A stretch of DNA of 64,000 bases from Streptomyces rubradiris. Lineage in GTDB: Bacteria; Actinomycetota; Actinomycetes; Streptomycetales; Streptomycetaceae. The notes beneath the pieces are model-generated. The model worked only from the letters and a program-made list of their open reading frames with translations, searched no databases and was not told the origin of the DNA. Location of the stretch: contig NZ_BNEA01000001.1 in the NCBI RefSeq assembly GCF_016860525.1, positions 868,001 to 932,000 of the forward strand. The letters are read 5' to 3'. This document shows positions 24,603-33,137 of the stretch, in pieces (position 1 is the stretch's first letter; every line of letters starts with the position of its first letter). The position numbers were made by a program, and so were the translations under genes.

Positions 24603-25040
24603 TTTCGAAGGCTCCCCAGTCACTGGCCTTGCTTTCCACGGCCGCCATTGAGGCGCTGCGTCCCGGCTAATGTCCACGATGAGCCCTGGGGAGAATCCGG
24701 GGAGTTTCGACTGGCACGCTCGCGTCCCTTCCTCCCCAGCAGTCCATGGATCGCCGTAGGCCCTTGGCACCAGCCTCAAGGCACGAAGTGAGCATAGTAA
24801 CCGAGCGTGACAGCCAGGGAGGGACGCCCGTGCCATCGCGCCGGCGCCACTACGGGTCCTCCGACGTCGGTGCCACCACCCACTGCTTCGCCCCCTGGGG
24901 GCGACGAGTCCTAACAGCTCACCCGCCCCGAGCACCCAGTACGGGTAGGTCCTCCTCCCCCAGGACTCCGACGCCCCGACCCGTACAGCGCAGCAACCGA
25001 GGCCGACGCGAGCCCTCAGCACGCTGGGCATGAGAGAGCA
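24603..25040. other. intergenic region without recognisable gene
   Basis: About 440 bp between the HipA-like gene start and the IS5 remnant. The frame of the HipA-like gene stays open through it on the minus strand, but composition (Arg/Gly/Trp-rich, no ribosome site) does not look coding. No tRNA or clear promoter motif was found. It presumably holds the HipA-like gene promoter at its left end. Confidence 0.5.
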
Positions 25041-25261
25041 TCGGCCTCACCCGACGTCACCCAGCTCCTGCCTCTGCTGGACGCCGTCCCGCCGATCCGG
25101 GGCCTGCGGGGACGCCCCCGCCGCAAACCCGGCATCCGTACGCCGACCGGGGATACGACTTCGACAAGTACCGCCGCCTGCTGTGGAAGCGCGGCGTCTC
25201 CCACGGCTCCGGACTGGGCAAGGTGCGCTGGGTGGTCGAGCGCGCTTTCGCCTGGCTCCAG
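25041..25261 (+). pseudogene. IS5-family transposase remnant (frameshift and deletion)
   Basis: Two fragments of the IS5/IS4 DDE transposase typical of Streptomyces are visible. The first reads VTQLLPLLDAVPPIRGLRGR, continuing to KPGI; one frame shift later the protein continues YADRGYDFDKYRRLLWKRGV and, after loss of about eight residues, HGSGLGKVRWVVERAFAWL. The conserved Tyr-Ala-Asp (second catalytic Asp) and the ERxFAWL region with the catalytic Glu remain. The N-terminus, inverted repeats and C-terminal end are absent. It stops just before the 3' end of the CGNR-like gene. Confidence 0.8.
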
Positions 25262-25266
25262 GTGCG

Positions 25267-25878
25267 TCAGTCCGAGGCGCCGCTGCGCCGGGCGCGGGCG
25301 GCGCGGGCACGGTCGCCGCAGCGTGTGGAGCACCAGTGGCGTCGGCCGTGGGTGCGCAGGAGGAACCGGTCGCAGGGGGCCGATCCGCAGGCGGCGAGGA
25401 TGTCGGCGTCGGGGCCGGTGAGCAGGTCGGCGGCGTCGGCGGCGAGAGTCGCCAGTGCGTGGTTGACGGCCTGGTCGGTGGGGTGCGCCTGGACGCGGCG
25501 CAGCCCCCGGGCCCCGTCCCAGGCGAGGAGGGGGGCGGTGGGCACGGCCGTGAGGGCCTCGTTCACCGCGCGCAGGGATTCCTCGGGCGGGGTGGTGGTG
25601 TCGACGCGGGCGGCGAACAGGGCGCGGATGTGGGCGCGCAGCGTGCGCATCCGCTGTGCGCACACCTCGTACAGCTGCACGTCCGGGGTGGTCAGGTCGT
25701 GGGCGGCGAGCCAGCGCATGGCGGATTCCGGGGCGGCGAGCAGGTCGTAGCTCTGGCCGGCGGGCAGGGTGGCGGCGGTGTCGGCGAAGTCCAGGGAGCG
25801 GTACCGGTCGGCACCCGGTGCCGGGGGCAGGGCGGTCGGTGCCACGTCGGTGGCCAGGGTGTCGTCCATGCCTCTCAT
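25267..25878 (-). CDS. CGNR-like zinc-finger / ABATE-domain protein
   Basis: 203 residues. The N-terminal 130 residues fit the ABATE helical domain (RYRSLDFADTAATLPAGQSYD, then a helical region with LREAVNEALT-like sequence). The C-terminus is a zinc-finger-like module: CGSAPCDRFLL, then WCSTRCGDRARAARARR. This is the CGNR pattern, with CGDR replacing CGNR. Such proteins are thought to be DNA-binding regulators of stress or antibiotic responses. ATG 25869 (MDDTL) is an alternative start. The gene runs toward the IS5 fragment, which abuts its stop, so a few C-terminal residues may have been lost. Confidence 0.75.
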   Translation of the reverse strand: MRGMDDTLATDVAPTALPPAPGADRYRSLDFADTAATLPAGQSYDLLAAPESAMRWLAAHDLTTPDVQLYEVCAQRMRTLRAHIRALFAARVDTTTPPEESLRAVNEALTAVPTAPLLAWDGARGLRRVQAHPTDQAVNHALATLAADAADLLTGPDADILAACGSAPCDRFLLRTHGRRHWCSTRCGDRARAARARRSGASD

Positions 25879-25962
25879 GGTAGTGCTTGCGTTTTTCCGT
25901 GACGCCTGCCTAGCCTGGAATCACGTTAATCGCAGGTTTTTTTCGTGACAAACGGAGACGTG

Positions 25963-26751
25963 ATGTCCCAGCTCAACGCCAACCAGTTCCCGGTCCGCAC
26001 GTTCGGCGGTCCGACCGCCCTGTTCGAGTACGGCGGCCTGCGCTTCCTGACCGACCCGACCTTCGACGGCCCCGGCGACTACGCCTCGCCCGGACCGACC
26101 CTGACCAAGACCGCCCCCTCCACCACTTCCCCTGCCGAGCTCGGCCCCATCGACGTGGTCCTGCTCTCCCACGACGAGCACGCCGACAACCTCGACACCT
26201 CCGGCCGCGCCCTGCTCGCCGACGTCCCCCTCACCCTCACCACCCCCGGCGGCGGCGAGCGCCTCGGGGCGAAGGCCAAGGGCCTGGCCGACTGGGAGTC
26301 GATCGAGCTGGAGCGACCGGGTGGCGGCACCATCACGGTGACCGGGGTCCCGGCCATCCACGGCCCCGGCGCGCGTGAGGAGGTCGAGCCCATCGCCGGC
26401 CAGGTCGTCGGCTTCGTCCTGACGGGCGAGGGCCTGCCGACGGTCTACGTCAGCGGCGACAACGCCTCGCTCGACGCGGTCAGGGAGATCGCCGACCGCT
26501 TCGCCCCGATCGACACCGCCCTCCTGTTCGCCGGCGCCCCCCGCTTCCCCATGCTCTTCGACGGCAACCTGATCGTCCTGGACAGCGCCCAGGCCGCCGA
26601 GGCCACCCGGATTCTCGACGCCCGCCGCGTCGTCCCGGTCCACCACGACAGCTGGGCCCACTTCACCGAGGGCCGCGACGAGTTGGAGGCAGCCTTCGCC
26701 GCCGCGGGCCTGACCGACCGCCTGGACCAGGACTGGGTGCAGCGCGCCTGA
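25963..26751 (+). CDS. metallo-beta-lactamase-fold hydrolase (UlaG-like)
   Basis: 262 residues from ATG 25963, preceded by GGAGACGTG. It belongs to the Zn-dependent MBL superfamily: the HxHxDH-type motif is LLSHDEHADNLD (residues about 66-77), GVPAIHGPG supplies a further His, YVSGDNAS the bridging Asp, and VPVHHDSWAHF a C-terminal His. Order and spacing match the UlaG (ascorbate-6-phosphate lactonase) branch. It may hydrolyse a lactone or phosphodiester; the substrate is unknown. Monocistronic, ended by a strong terminator. Confidence 0.85.
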   Translation: MSQLNANQFPVRTFGGPTALFEYGGLRFLTDPTFDGPGDYASPGPTLTKTAPSTTSPAELGPIDVVLLSHDEHADNLDTSGRALLADVPLTLTTPGGGERLGAKAKGLADWESIELERPGGGTITVTGVPAIHGPGAREEVEPIAGQVVGFVLTGEGLPTVYVSGDNASLDAVREIADRFAPIDTALLFAGAPRFPMLFDGNLIVLDSAQAAEATRILDARRVVPVHHDSWAHFTEGRDELEAAFAAAGLTDRLDQDWVQRA

Positions 26752-26787
26752 GCCCGGACCGCCACTCAGGAACCGAGACCTCGCATC

Positions 26788-26823
26788 AGGGTCGGGGCTC
26801 CCCACACGCCGAGCCCCGACCCT
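26788..26823. terminator. strong hairpin terminator after the MBL-fold gene
   Basis: Perfect 13-bp inverted repeat, AGGGTCGGGGCTC and GAGCCCCGACCCT, around a 10-base loop, starting 36 bp after the stop codon. No T-run follows, as is usual in Streptomyces. The symmetry lets it act on both strands. Confidence 0.85.
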
Positions 26824-26879
26824 GGGAGCAACCCCTCGCGGCGTCCCCTGCGCCGTGCCATGTCCTTCCAGCACTCCGC

Positions 26880-26922
26880 GTCTCGATGCGATGTAGCGAG
26901 TCGCGGTGACCTGTTCCAGCAT
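26880..26922 (-). pseudogene. 5' stub resembling the HipA-like kinase gene
   Basis: From ATG 26922 the minus strand reads MLEQVTATRYIAS, close to LLREVIATRYITP at the start of the HipA-like protein 2.3 kb away. Similarity then ends and the frame becomes antisense to the MBL-fold gene. It seems to be a remnant of a duplicated or exchanged HipA_2 gene. The rest of the 26824-27234 gap has no gene I can support. Confidence 0.45.
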
Positions 26923-27234
26923 TTGCCCCGGCCGTCCATTTTTTGGGCAGCCCGAGTGACGGCATTGCAGGAGGCGTGTCCGAGCGCCTGCGCCGAGGAG
27001 CCCGTACGGGAGCCCGTGGTCTACGGCGGCGCCACGCGGCTCATGGGCGAGCCGGCCTCGGCACCCGGGTAGGCGCCGCTGTGACCGGCGGCACCCTCAG
27101 CGACGCGGGCCGCGTCTCCCGTCCGGCCTTCGCCGGCGCACGGCGTACCGGCGCCGTGCCGCGTCGGCGCGACGGTGCCGGCCTTGGGTGCGCCGCCCCC
27201 GGTCACCCGTGCCCCGCGGTCGTTCCGGTGCCGC

Positions 27235-28530
27235 TCATGCCGGCCGGCCCGCTGCCAGCAGGCGCTCGGTGGCGGCGAGTTCGACGCAGAGGGCCAGCCC
27301 CTCCAGCGCGTCACGGAGCTCGTCCAGGCCCGGGTAGCTGGGCGCGATGCGGATGTTGCGGTCCTGCGGGTCCTTGCCGTACGGGAAGGTGGCGCCCGCG
27401 GGGGTCAGCGCGATGCCTGCCTCCTCGGCCAGCCCCACGACCCGGGCCGCGCAGCCGCCCAGGACGTCCAGGCTCACGAAGTAGCCGCCTCGCGGGCGGG
27501 TCCAGGACGCCACCCCGCTGCCGCCGAGGCGCTTGTCCAGGATGGTGTGGACCAGTTCGAACCTGGGCCGCAGCAGCTCGGCGTGGCGCTCCATGTGAGC
27601 GCGTACGGCCTCCGCGTCGGGCAGGAAGCGGGCGTGCCGCAGCTGGTTGACCTTGTCGGGGCCGATGGTGCGCCGGGAGAGGTGGCCCAGCAGCCAGGAG
27701 ACGTTGGCGTGCGAGGAGCCGAAGAAGGCCACTCCGCTGCCCGCCATCGTGATCTTCGAGGTGGAGCCGAAGACGAACACCCGGTCCGGGTGGCCGTGCT
27801 CGGCACTCAGGCTCAGGATGTCGGCCGGCTGCGGCGCGCCCTCGCCGAGGTGGTGCACCGCGTAGGCGTTGTCCCAGAAGACGCGGAAGTCGCCGGCCGC
27901 GGTCTCCATGGCGGCCAGCCGGCGCACCGTCTCGGGCGTGTACACGACACCGGTGGGGTTGCTGTACCTCGGGACGCACCAGATCCCCTTGACCCGCTCC
28001 TCGGTGACCCACCGCTCGACCTCGTCCATGTCCGGTCCGTCCGCGGTCATCGCCACCGGGATCATGTCGATGCCGAGCTTCTCGCACACCGCGAAGTGCC
28101 GGTCGTAGCCGGGTACCGGGCACAGCATGGCCGTACGCCCCTGCCTGGGCCAAGGCGCGGACCCGCCCGGCAGCCCGAAGAGCACGGCGTCCACCATTGC
28201 CTCGTACATCAGTTCAAGGCTGGAGTTGCCGAAGGCGACCAGCTGCTCCACCGGCACCTGCAACGCCTCGGAGAACGCGGCGCGCAGCTCCGGCAATCCT
28301 TGGAGGCCACCGTAGTTGCGGGTGTCGGTGCCGTCCTGCGCGGTGTGCCCTCCCTCGCCCGGCAGGCCCAGCAGGGGGCGGGAGAGCTCCAGTTGTCCGG
28401 CGGAGGGCTTGCCGCGGGTGAGATCCAGGTTCAGTCCCCGGTCCTGGAGCCCGGCGTACTCCTCGCGGAGCGCGGTGAGCCGCTCGGACAGCTCGGTGTG
28501 CGTGAGTGTCGTCAGATCCATTCCTGTCAT
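27235..28530 (-). CDS. PLP-dependent aminotransferase (class I, Aminotran_MocR/aspartate-type)
   Basis: 431 residues. The fold-type I pattern is present: LTRGKPSAGQLELSRPLLGL, NYGGLQGLPELRAAFSEAL, GNSSLELMYEA, PRYSNPTGVVYTPE with the conserved Asn, FWDNAYAVHHL with the Asp that protonates PLP, and the Schiff-base Lys in VFGSTSKITMAGSGVAFFG. It ends with NIRIAPSYPGLDEL (Arg for the carboxylate). The family covers aspartate and alanine-glyoxylate aminotransferases. ATG 28530 overlaps the stop of the upstream gene (ATGA), making this the last gene of a four-gene operon, where it would supply or process an amino-acid intermediate. Confidence 0.9.
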   Translation of the reverse strand: MTGMDLTTLTHTELSERLTALREEYAGLQDRGLNLDLTRGKPSAGQLELSRPLLGLPGEGGHTAQDGTDTRNYGGLQGLPELRAAFSEALQVPVEQLVAFGNSSLELMYEAMVDAVLFGLPGGSAPWPRQGRTAMLCPVPGYDRHFAVCEKLGIDMIPVAMTADGPDMDEVERWVTEERVKGIWCVPRYSNPTGVVYTPETVRRLAAMETAAGDFRVFWDNAYAVHHLGEGAPQPADILSLSAEHGHPDRVFVFGSTSKITMAGSGVAFFGSSHANVSWLLGHLSRRTIGPDKVNQLRHARFLPDAEAVRAHMERHAELLRPRFELVHTILDKRLGGSGVASWTRPRGGYFVSLDVLGGCAARVVGLAEEAGIALTPAGATFPYGKDPQDRNIRIAPSYPGLDELRDALEGLALCVELAATERLLAAGRPA

Positions 28531-30002
28531 CCCCGTTCAGGGTCGAGTACGGCGCCGAGGTCCCGCTGCCAGTCCGCTTCCGGTGCCACCAGGCACAGCG
28601 GCTGTGCGGTGCCGGCCAGCCAGCCGAAGACCGGCTGGGTGCCTCCCCCGGCCGCCAGGTGCACGGGCCGTGCGGCGGGTAGCCGCGCATGGAGTTCGGC
28701 CACCGTGCCGAACTCGGGACCGCCGCTGCCCGGCAGGAGCACGGCCAGGTGCTGGGGCAGCAGCTCCGGCGCCCGCATGCCGAGGACGGCCAGGGCCGGC
28801 AGGGCGGGGCGGTCGCGTTTCTCGTGGACGGTCAGCCGGATCGGGCGGGTGGCCGTTCCGGCCGGGGGCGGAGCCTCCGCCCCGGCCGGCGGGCCGGCTG
28901 CCGCTGCCTCTTCGCCCGCCTTGTGGATGGCGATGTAGCGGCGGGTGGCTTCCCAGGAGACGTGCGCGAAGAAGGCGATGCCCTCCTCCAGCAGTTCCTC
29001 CCCGTCCTCGACGGCGGCGAACTGCTCGGCCCACAGCGGTTGCGCGCCGGGGTCGACCAGGCAAGCGGCGGCGGCGCGGATCAGCAGCGGGCCGCGCTCC
29101 GCGGGGGCGCCCGCCAGCCAGTCGGCGAGCGGTGCCGGCATCGGCACGCCGTGCGGCGCCGCGCCGTCGGCGGCGAGCGCGAGCACGTTCTCCCAGTCGA
29201 CGTTGAACGCCACCGTGTGCAGGCGTGCCCGGATCTCCGCGGCACGGATCTCCGCCGGCTTCCGGCGGTGCGTCTCCCGCCGTCCCGTACGATCGCCGTC
29301 CCGTTCCGCCCGCACGGTCGCGAAGTCGCGGAAGGTGACGGCCCCGGCGGCCCCGAGTGCTGCCGCGACCTCCTGGCGCTGGGTGTCGTAGGCCATCAGC
29401 TGCTCGGAGCGGGTCAGCAGCGCGTCCTGGAAGCGGGTGCCGCCGGAGAGCACGGTCAGCCGCGCCTCGCCGTCCAGCAGCCGGGACGCGGCCCGGGTGA
29501 GGGCGGTGAGCCGCCCGATGGCCAGGGCCTCGGCGAGATCCGCCCAGGGGCCCGGTGTCTTCAGCCCGGCCAGGCCGCGCTTGACATGTCCCCAGGCGAT
29601 CTCGAAGTGCAGGGGGCCTTCCGTGCTCAGCACCCCGGCCAGGGTCCGCTGGAGCGCGCGTACGTCGAGCCGCCCGGCGTTCTTCACCAGGGTGTGGGTG
29701 CGGAACAGCTCGGCGACCAGCGCGGCACGCCGGCTGAGCGGGTCGTCCAGCGTGCTGTAGAGGGCGTCGCCGGAGAGGGCCTCCATCGTGGAGCGGGCCC
29801 GTCTGACGAGTGCCTTGGTCTGCTTCTCCACGCCCTCGCGCCAGCGGGGCAGAATGTGCTCGCGCAGGGTTTCCGCGTCCAGTACGGGCCCGGACCCGGG
29901 AGGGAAGGCGTAAGGGGTGCGCAGCGCCGCGTGCGGCCGGTGGCGCAGCAGCGCGGGAAGCCCGCTGTCGCTGACGATGCGCTCCGGGGACGGGGCGGTC
30001 AT
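28527..30002 (-). CDS. diverged DIT1/PvcA-like protein (isocyanide-synthase family, altered motif)
   Basis: 491 residues. It aligns by eye along its length with the upstream DIT1/PvcA-like protein: LHFEIAWGHVKRGLAGLKTP (131-150) corresponds to the FP.FSRK region, ARLTVLSGGTRFQD (180-193) to RFTILADGRKYN, and IRLTVHEKRD in the C-terminal domain to VKLTIHGKP. The Asp-Gly-Arg motif is replaced by Ser-Gly-Gly, so the site is probably inactive or changed. Start ATG 30002 overlaps the upstream stop as ATGA. I infer a partner subunit or an enzyme with altered chemistry; nothing in the sequence settles this. Its C-terminal 100 residues are the least similar part. Confidence 0.65.
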   Translation of the reverse strand: MTAPSPERIVSDSGLPALLRHRPHAALRTPYAFPPGSGPVLDAETLREHILPRWREGVEKQTKALVRRARSTMEALSGDALYSTLDDPLSRRAALVAELFRTHTLVKNAGRLDVRALQRTLAGVLSTEGPLHFEIAWGHVKRGLAGLKTPGPWADLAEALAIGRLTALTRAASRLLDGEARLTVLSGGTRFQDALLTRSEQLMAYDTQRQEVAAALGAAGAVTFRDFATVRAERDGDRTGRRETHRRKPAEIRAAEIRARLHTVAFNVDWENVLALAADGAAPHGVPMPAPLADWLAGAPAERGPLLIRAAAACLVDPGAQPLWAEQFAAVEDGEELLEEGIAFFAHVSWEATRRYIAIHKAGEEAAAAGPPAGAEAPPPAGTATRPIRLTVHEKRDRPALPALAVLGMRAPELLPQHLAVLLPGSGGPEFGTVAELHARLPAARPVHLAAGGGTQPVFGWLAGTAQPLCLVAPEADWQRDLGAVLDPERG

Positions 30003-31552
30003 ACCTCGGTCCTCTCCAGCATCCGGTGCAGGGTGCGGCGCAGCACCGGCTCGGCGTCGTCGACGTAGGCGATGGGCTGACCGGCGGCCTCGATGCGGGC
30101 CAGAGAGCGGTAGCGGGCGTCGTCGGTGTGCCGGGGTGTGCCCTTGATCAGCACGGGGACCTCGCCGCGGGCCTCCCGGTCGACGAGGTAGCCGAAGGTC
30201 GCCTTGGTCTGTCCGCCGCGGACGACGTAGCCACCGGTGGAGTGCTGGGCGGTCATATTGGCGTCCTTCGACGTGGCGGTGACCAGGTGGAGTTCGGCGG
30301 GCTTGCCGTGGATGGTGAGCTTGACCGCGTCGGGCGCGAGTTCTCTGATCAGGTTCAGATCGCGGTCGGTCAGCGAGATGGCCACATAGCGGCAGGCGGC
30401 CTGCCATGCCTCGTCGCGCAGCGTGCGGTGCAGCGCCGTCACGTCGTCGCCGGCTCCCGCTCCCAGGCCCATGTCGGGACGTCTGCCGTGCCGCGAGAGC
30501 TTTCTGGGCAGCGAGGCGACGTAGTAGGCGTAGGCGCGGCGGGCCTCGTCCGTCCAGCCGCGGTGCTCCTCCCGTACGGCGGCGAACGCCTCGTAGTTGG
30601 TCGAGGTGGCGATGGACCAGAAGGTGTGCAGAAGCTGGTCGGCGACCTCGTCGTGGCCGGTGCGGCCGCCGAGCGAGGTCTGCGGGTCGGTGGCGTCGAA
30701 CAGCGCTCCGTAGTCGGTCAGCAGCCGCTTCTCCCAGGCGGCGTAGTGCTGTGCGCGGGCCTGCAAGAGCCGGCCGGGCAGCCCGTCGCGCAGCCACCGC
30801 TCGTAGTCCGTCACCCGCAGCACATCGCTCGCGTCCAGTTCGGCGATCCAGTCGCGCAGCGTGGTCTGGTACTCCTCGACCACCGGGTCCGGAGTACGGC
30901 AGGCCCGGTTGTACTTGCGCCCGTCCGCCAGGATCGTGAAGCGGCAGCCGGTGGGGCTGAGGGCGTCGATGACATGGGCCAGCGCCGCGCAGCGGGCCAG
31001 GGAGTGCAGTTCGGCGGTGTCCGGGGAGGTACCCCGGTTCTTGACCGGGGAGTACGGCTTGCGGGAGAAGACCGGGAAGACCAGCTGTACGGGCTCGCCG
31101 CGGGCGATCACGGCGCGGATCCGGTCGCGCAGTCCGGCGCGAGTGAGGTGGTCCTTCTTGGTACGGAACCATTTGCCGTCGAAGAGCGCCTCGGCGATCA
31201 CCTCGGGCGCCCCGGGCCTGGTCGTCCCGTACTCGCCGTGCCGCTTGCGCGCCCTGGCCAGGGCCGCGTCGACCTTGGCCGCCGCCGAGCGGGAGACCGC
31301 CGCCCGCACCGTCGGCACCACGGAGTCCAGCCAGTAGTCGGCATCCATGGCCACGGCCTTGGTGGCGAACTCGCTCTGGGAGTAGAGGGCGAAGGGCTGT
31401 CGGCGCACACTCCTGATCAGCCGGTGGCCGTCGGATATCCGGCTCTTGCGCTGTTCCTCGTGGAGGTCTTGTTCGGACAGGGCACGCTGGGCGCCGATCA
31501 GGGCGGCCACGGACTCGTCGGCGACCGTGTCCCCGGCTGTGGTTCCAGGCAT
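29999..31552 (-). CDS. DIT1/PvcA-like protein (isocyanide synthase family)
   Basis: 517 residues from ATG 31552, behind GGGGAGTCACC. The middle (about 140-260) has the family pattern: EPVQLVFPVFSRKPYSPVKN (153-172), then PDTAEL, LAHVIDALSPTGCRFTILAD (191-210) with DGRKYN, and EEYQTTLRDWI. Toward the C-terminus, DAVKLTIHGKPAELHL followed by AQHSTGGYVV matches the closing domain. Family members turn the amino group of Tyr or Trp into an isonitrile using ribulose 5-phosphate; in Pseudomonas this makes paerucumarin precursors. Here there is no PvcB-type oxygenase next door; a paralogue, an aminotransferase and an exporter are co-transcribed instead. Catalytic competence and substrate are inference. 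Confidence 0.75.
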   Translation of the reverse strand: MPGTTAGDTVADESVAALIGAQRALSEQDLHEEQRKSRISDGHRLIRSVRRQPFALYSQSEFATKAVAMDADYWLDSVVPTVRAAVSRSAAAKVDAALARARKRHGEYGTTRPGAPEVIAEALFDGKWFRTKKDHLTRAGLRDRIRAVIARGEPVQLVFPVFSRKPYSPVKNRGTSPDTAELHSLARCAALAHVIDALSPTGCRFTILADGRKYNRACRTPDPVVEEYQTTLRDWIAELDASDVLRVTDYERWLRDGLPGRLLQARAQHYAAWEKRLLTDYGALFDATDPQTSLGGRTGHDEVADQLLHTFWSIATSTNYEAFAAVREEHRGWTDEARRAYAYYVASLPRKLSRHGRRPDMGLGAGAGDDVTALHRTLRDEAWQAACRYVAISLTDRDLNLIRELAPDAVKLTIHGKPAELHLVTATSKDANMTAQHSTGGYVVRGGQTKATFGYLVDREARGEVPVLIKGTPRHTDDARYRSLARIEAAGQPIAYVDDAEPVLRRTLHRMLERTEV

Positions 31553-31616
31553 GGTGACTCCCCGTTGGCTGGACGGTCGTGTGCGTTCGGCGGACGGAAC
31601 AGGCGCCGCGCCCGTC

Positions 31617-32906
31617 TCACGGGTCGGTCCTCCGGGCGGCGGCACGCGGGCGGGCGGCGCGAAGGTGGGCGACGGTGACGACGGCGCTGACCGCGAGGGG
31701 CACCAGCAGTGCGGCGTTCATGGACTCCCAGCCGAGGGCGTCCAGCACCGGTCCCGCGGCCAGCGCGCCGACGGCGGACCCGCCGAGGGTGAAGATCTCA
31801 CCGATGCCCTGGACCACGGAACGCTCTTGCGGCCGGTAGGAGTTGGCGACCAGCGCGGACCCGGAGACGTACATCAGGTTCCAGCCCACGCCGATCAGCC
31901 CCAGGGCGATCATGAAGGTCATGTGGGACAGGCCCGTCAGGGCGGTCACCGCGCCCAGTGCGCTGACGGCGGCTCCGATCAGCAGGGTCCGTCCCGCTCC
32001 GATGGACCGGGTGAGCGGTCCTGAGGCGAAGGCGGTGGCGTACATGCCGACCATGTGCCACTGGATGACCTGGGCGCCGTCGTGAACGGAGTGCCCGGCC
32101 CCGACCGCCGCGATGGGGGCCGCGGCCATCAGCGAGGTCATCGTGAAGTACCCGGCGCAGGAGCCCGCGACGCCGGCGAGGAACACCGGCTGCCGCATGA
32201 TCTGCCCGAGGGCGCGCGGGGCCACGTCCTCCGCGGCGGCTCCGGGCCGTGGCCGGGCGGCGGCCGCTTCGGTGTCCCCGGCCGTCAGCATGGACAGCAC
32301 CCCGATGGACACCAGCGCCAGCACGGTGACCAGGGCGTAGGAGCCCGTGAACTCCACGGGACCGAGGTCCTTGACCGCCGTGGCGAGGAACGGGCCGGCG
32401 ACGGCCGCGATCACCCCGCCGGACAGGACGGTCGAGATGGCCTTGCCGCGTTCCTCGGGCGGGAACATGTCGGCGGCCGCGTAGCGGTAGTAACCCGCGA
32501 ACGCCTGGTGGACACCGATGCAGGCGATGCCGAGGCAGAAGAGCACGAACTGCTCGGTGAGCAGCGCGGTGACCGAGATGATGCCGCCGGTGAGCGCGGC
32601 GCCGGAGCCGACCAGGAACCCGGCCTTGCGTCCGTGGCGGCTCATGAAGCGGGACGCGGGGTAGGTGGCGGCCCACGAGCCGACGCTGATGAGGGCGAAC
32701 GGCAGGGTCGCGAGCGCGGGTACGGGAGCCAGTCTGAGGCCGGCCAGGCCGGTGAGCGTCAGGTCGATGCTGATGCCGAAGTAGTAGAGCGTCTGAGCCG
32801 ACGTCAGCACCGTCATGGCGCGGCGCCGGTGCGGCGTGCCGGGCACAGGCTGCGGCGTACCTCCTTCGGTGTTTCCCTGCTCGACTTCCTGGGAGGGCTG
32901 TGTCAT
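31617..32906 (-). CDS. MFS transporter
   Basis: 429 residues with 12 predicted membrane helices. ATG 32906 (MTQPSQEV) is the chosen start; the frame is open to 33005 without a ribosome site. Loop 2-3 carries ASRFMSRHGRKAG, the MFS signature RxGRR-like motif, and helix 5 has LSGGVIAAVAGPFLATAV (motif C-like GxxxGPxxxG), a mark of drug or metabolite exporters. It is the first gene of the operon with the isocyanide-synthase-like pair and the aminotransferase, 65 nt before the next gene, so it most likely exports the pathway product or confers self-resistance. Confidence 0.88.
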   Translation of the reverse strand: MTQPSQEVEQGNTEGGTPQPVPGTPHRRRAMTVLTSAQTLYYFGISIDLTLTGLAGLRLAPVPALATLPFALISVGSWAATYPASRFMSRHGRKAGFLVGSGAALTGGIISVTALLTEQFVLFCLGIACIGVHQAFAGYYRYAAADMFPPEERGKAISTVLSGGVIAAVAGPFLATAVKDLGPVEFTGSYALVTVLALVSIGVLSMLTAGDTEAAAARPRPGAAAEDVAPRALGQIMRQPVFLAGVAGSCAGYFTMTSLMAAAPIAAVGAGHSVHDGAQVIQWHMVGMYATAFASGPLTRSIGAGRTLLIGAAVSALGAVTALTGLSHMTFMIALGLIGVGWNLMYVSGSALVANSYRPQERSVVQGIGEIFTLGGSAVGALAAGPVLDALGWESMNAALLVPLAVSAVVTVAHLRAARPRAAARRTDP

Positions 32907-33137
32907 CGAATTCACCGGATCGGGTGCAGTGACGCAAGGGCTGGCGGTGATGCGAAAGCGAGAAGGGGCCGGAATTCGCAAGCCCGGCGTGTGGATGCGC
33001 CGCACCCCTTGAGCAGGGGCCCGTCCACGTCTCGTCCCGCGGAATCACGCAGGACCTGCGCCCCGCCGAAGGGCGTTGGGAGCGCTCCCGCAGTGATCGG
33101 TGTTGACCCGGAGCGTATGTTTCGGCAATCACTCTGT

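Noticed and set aside
24800..25030. tRNA or small RNA in the gap before the IS5 remnant
   Set aside because: No cloverleaf, TTC loop or terminator hairpin could be found.
28527..31172. 881-codon minus frame that joins the second PvcA-like gene to upstream sequence
   Set aside because: Residues before 30002 are a shifted-frame shadow of the first PvcA-like gene; the ATGA overlap at 30002 is the real start.
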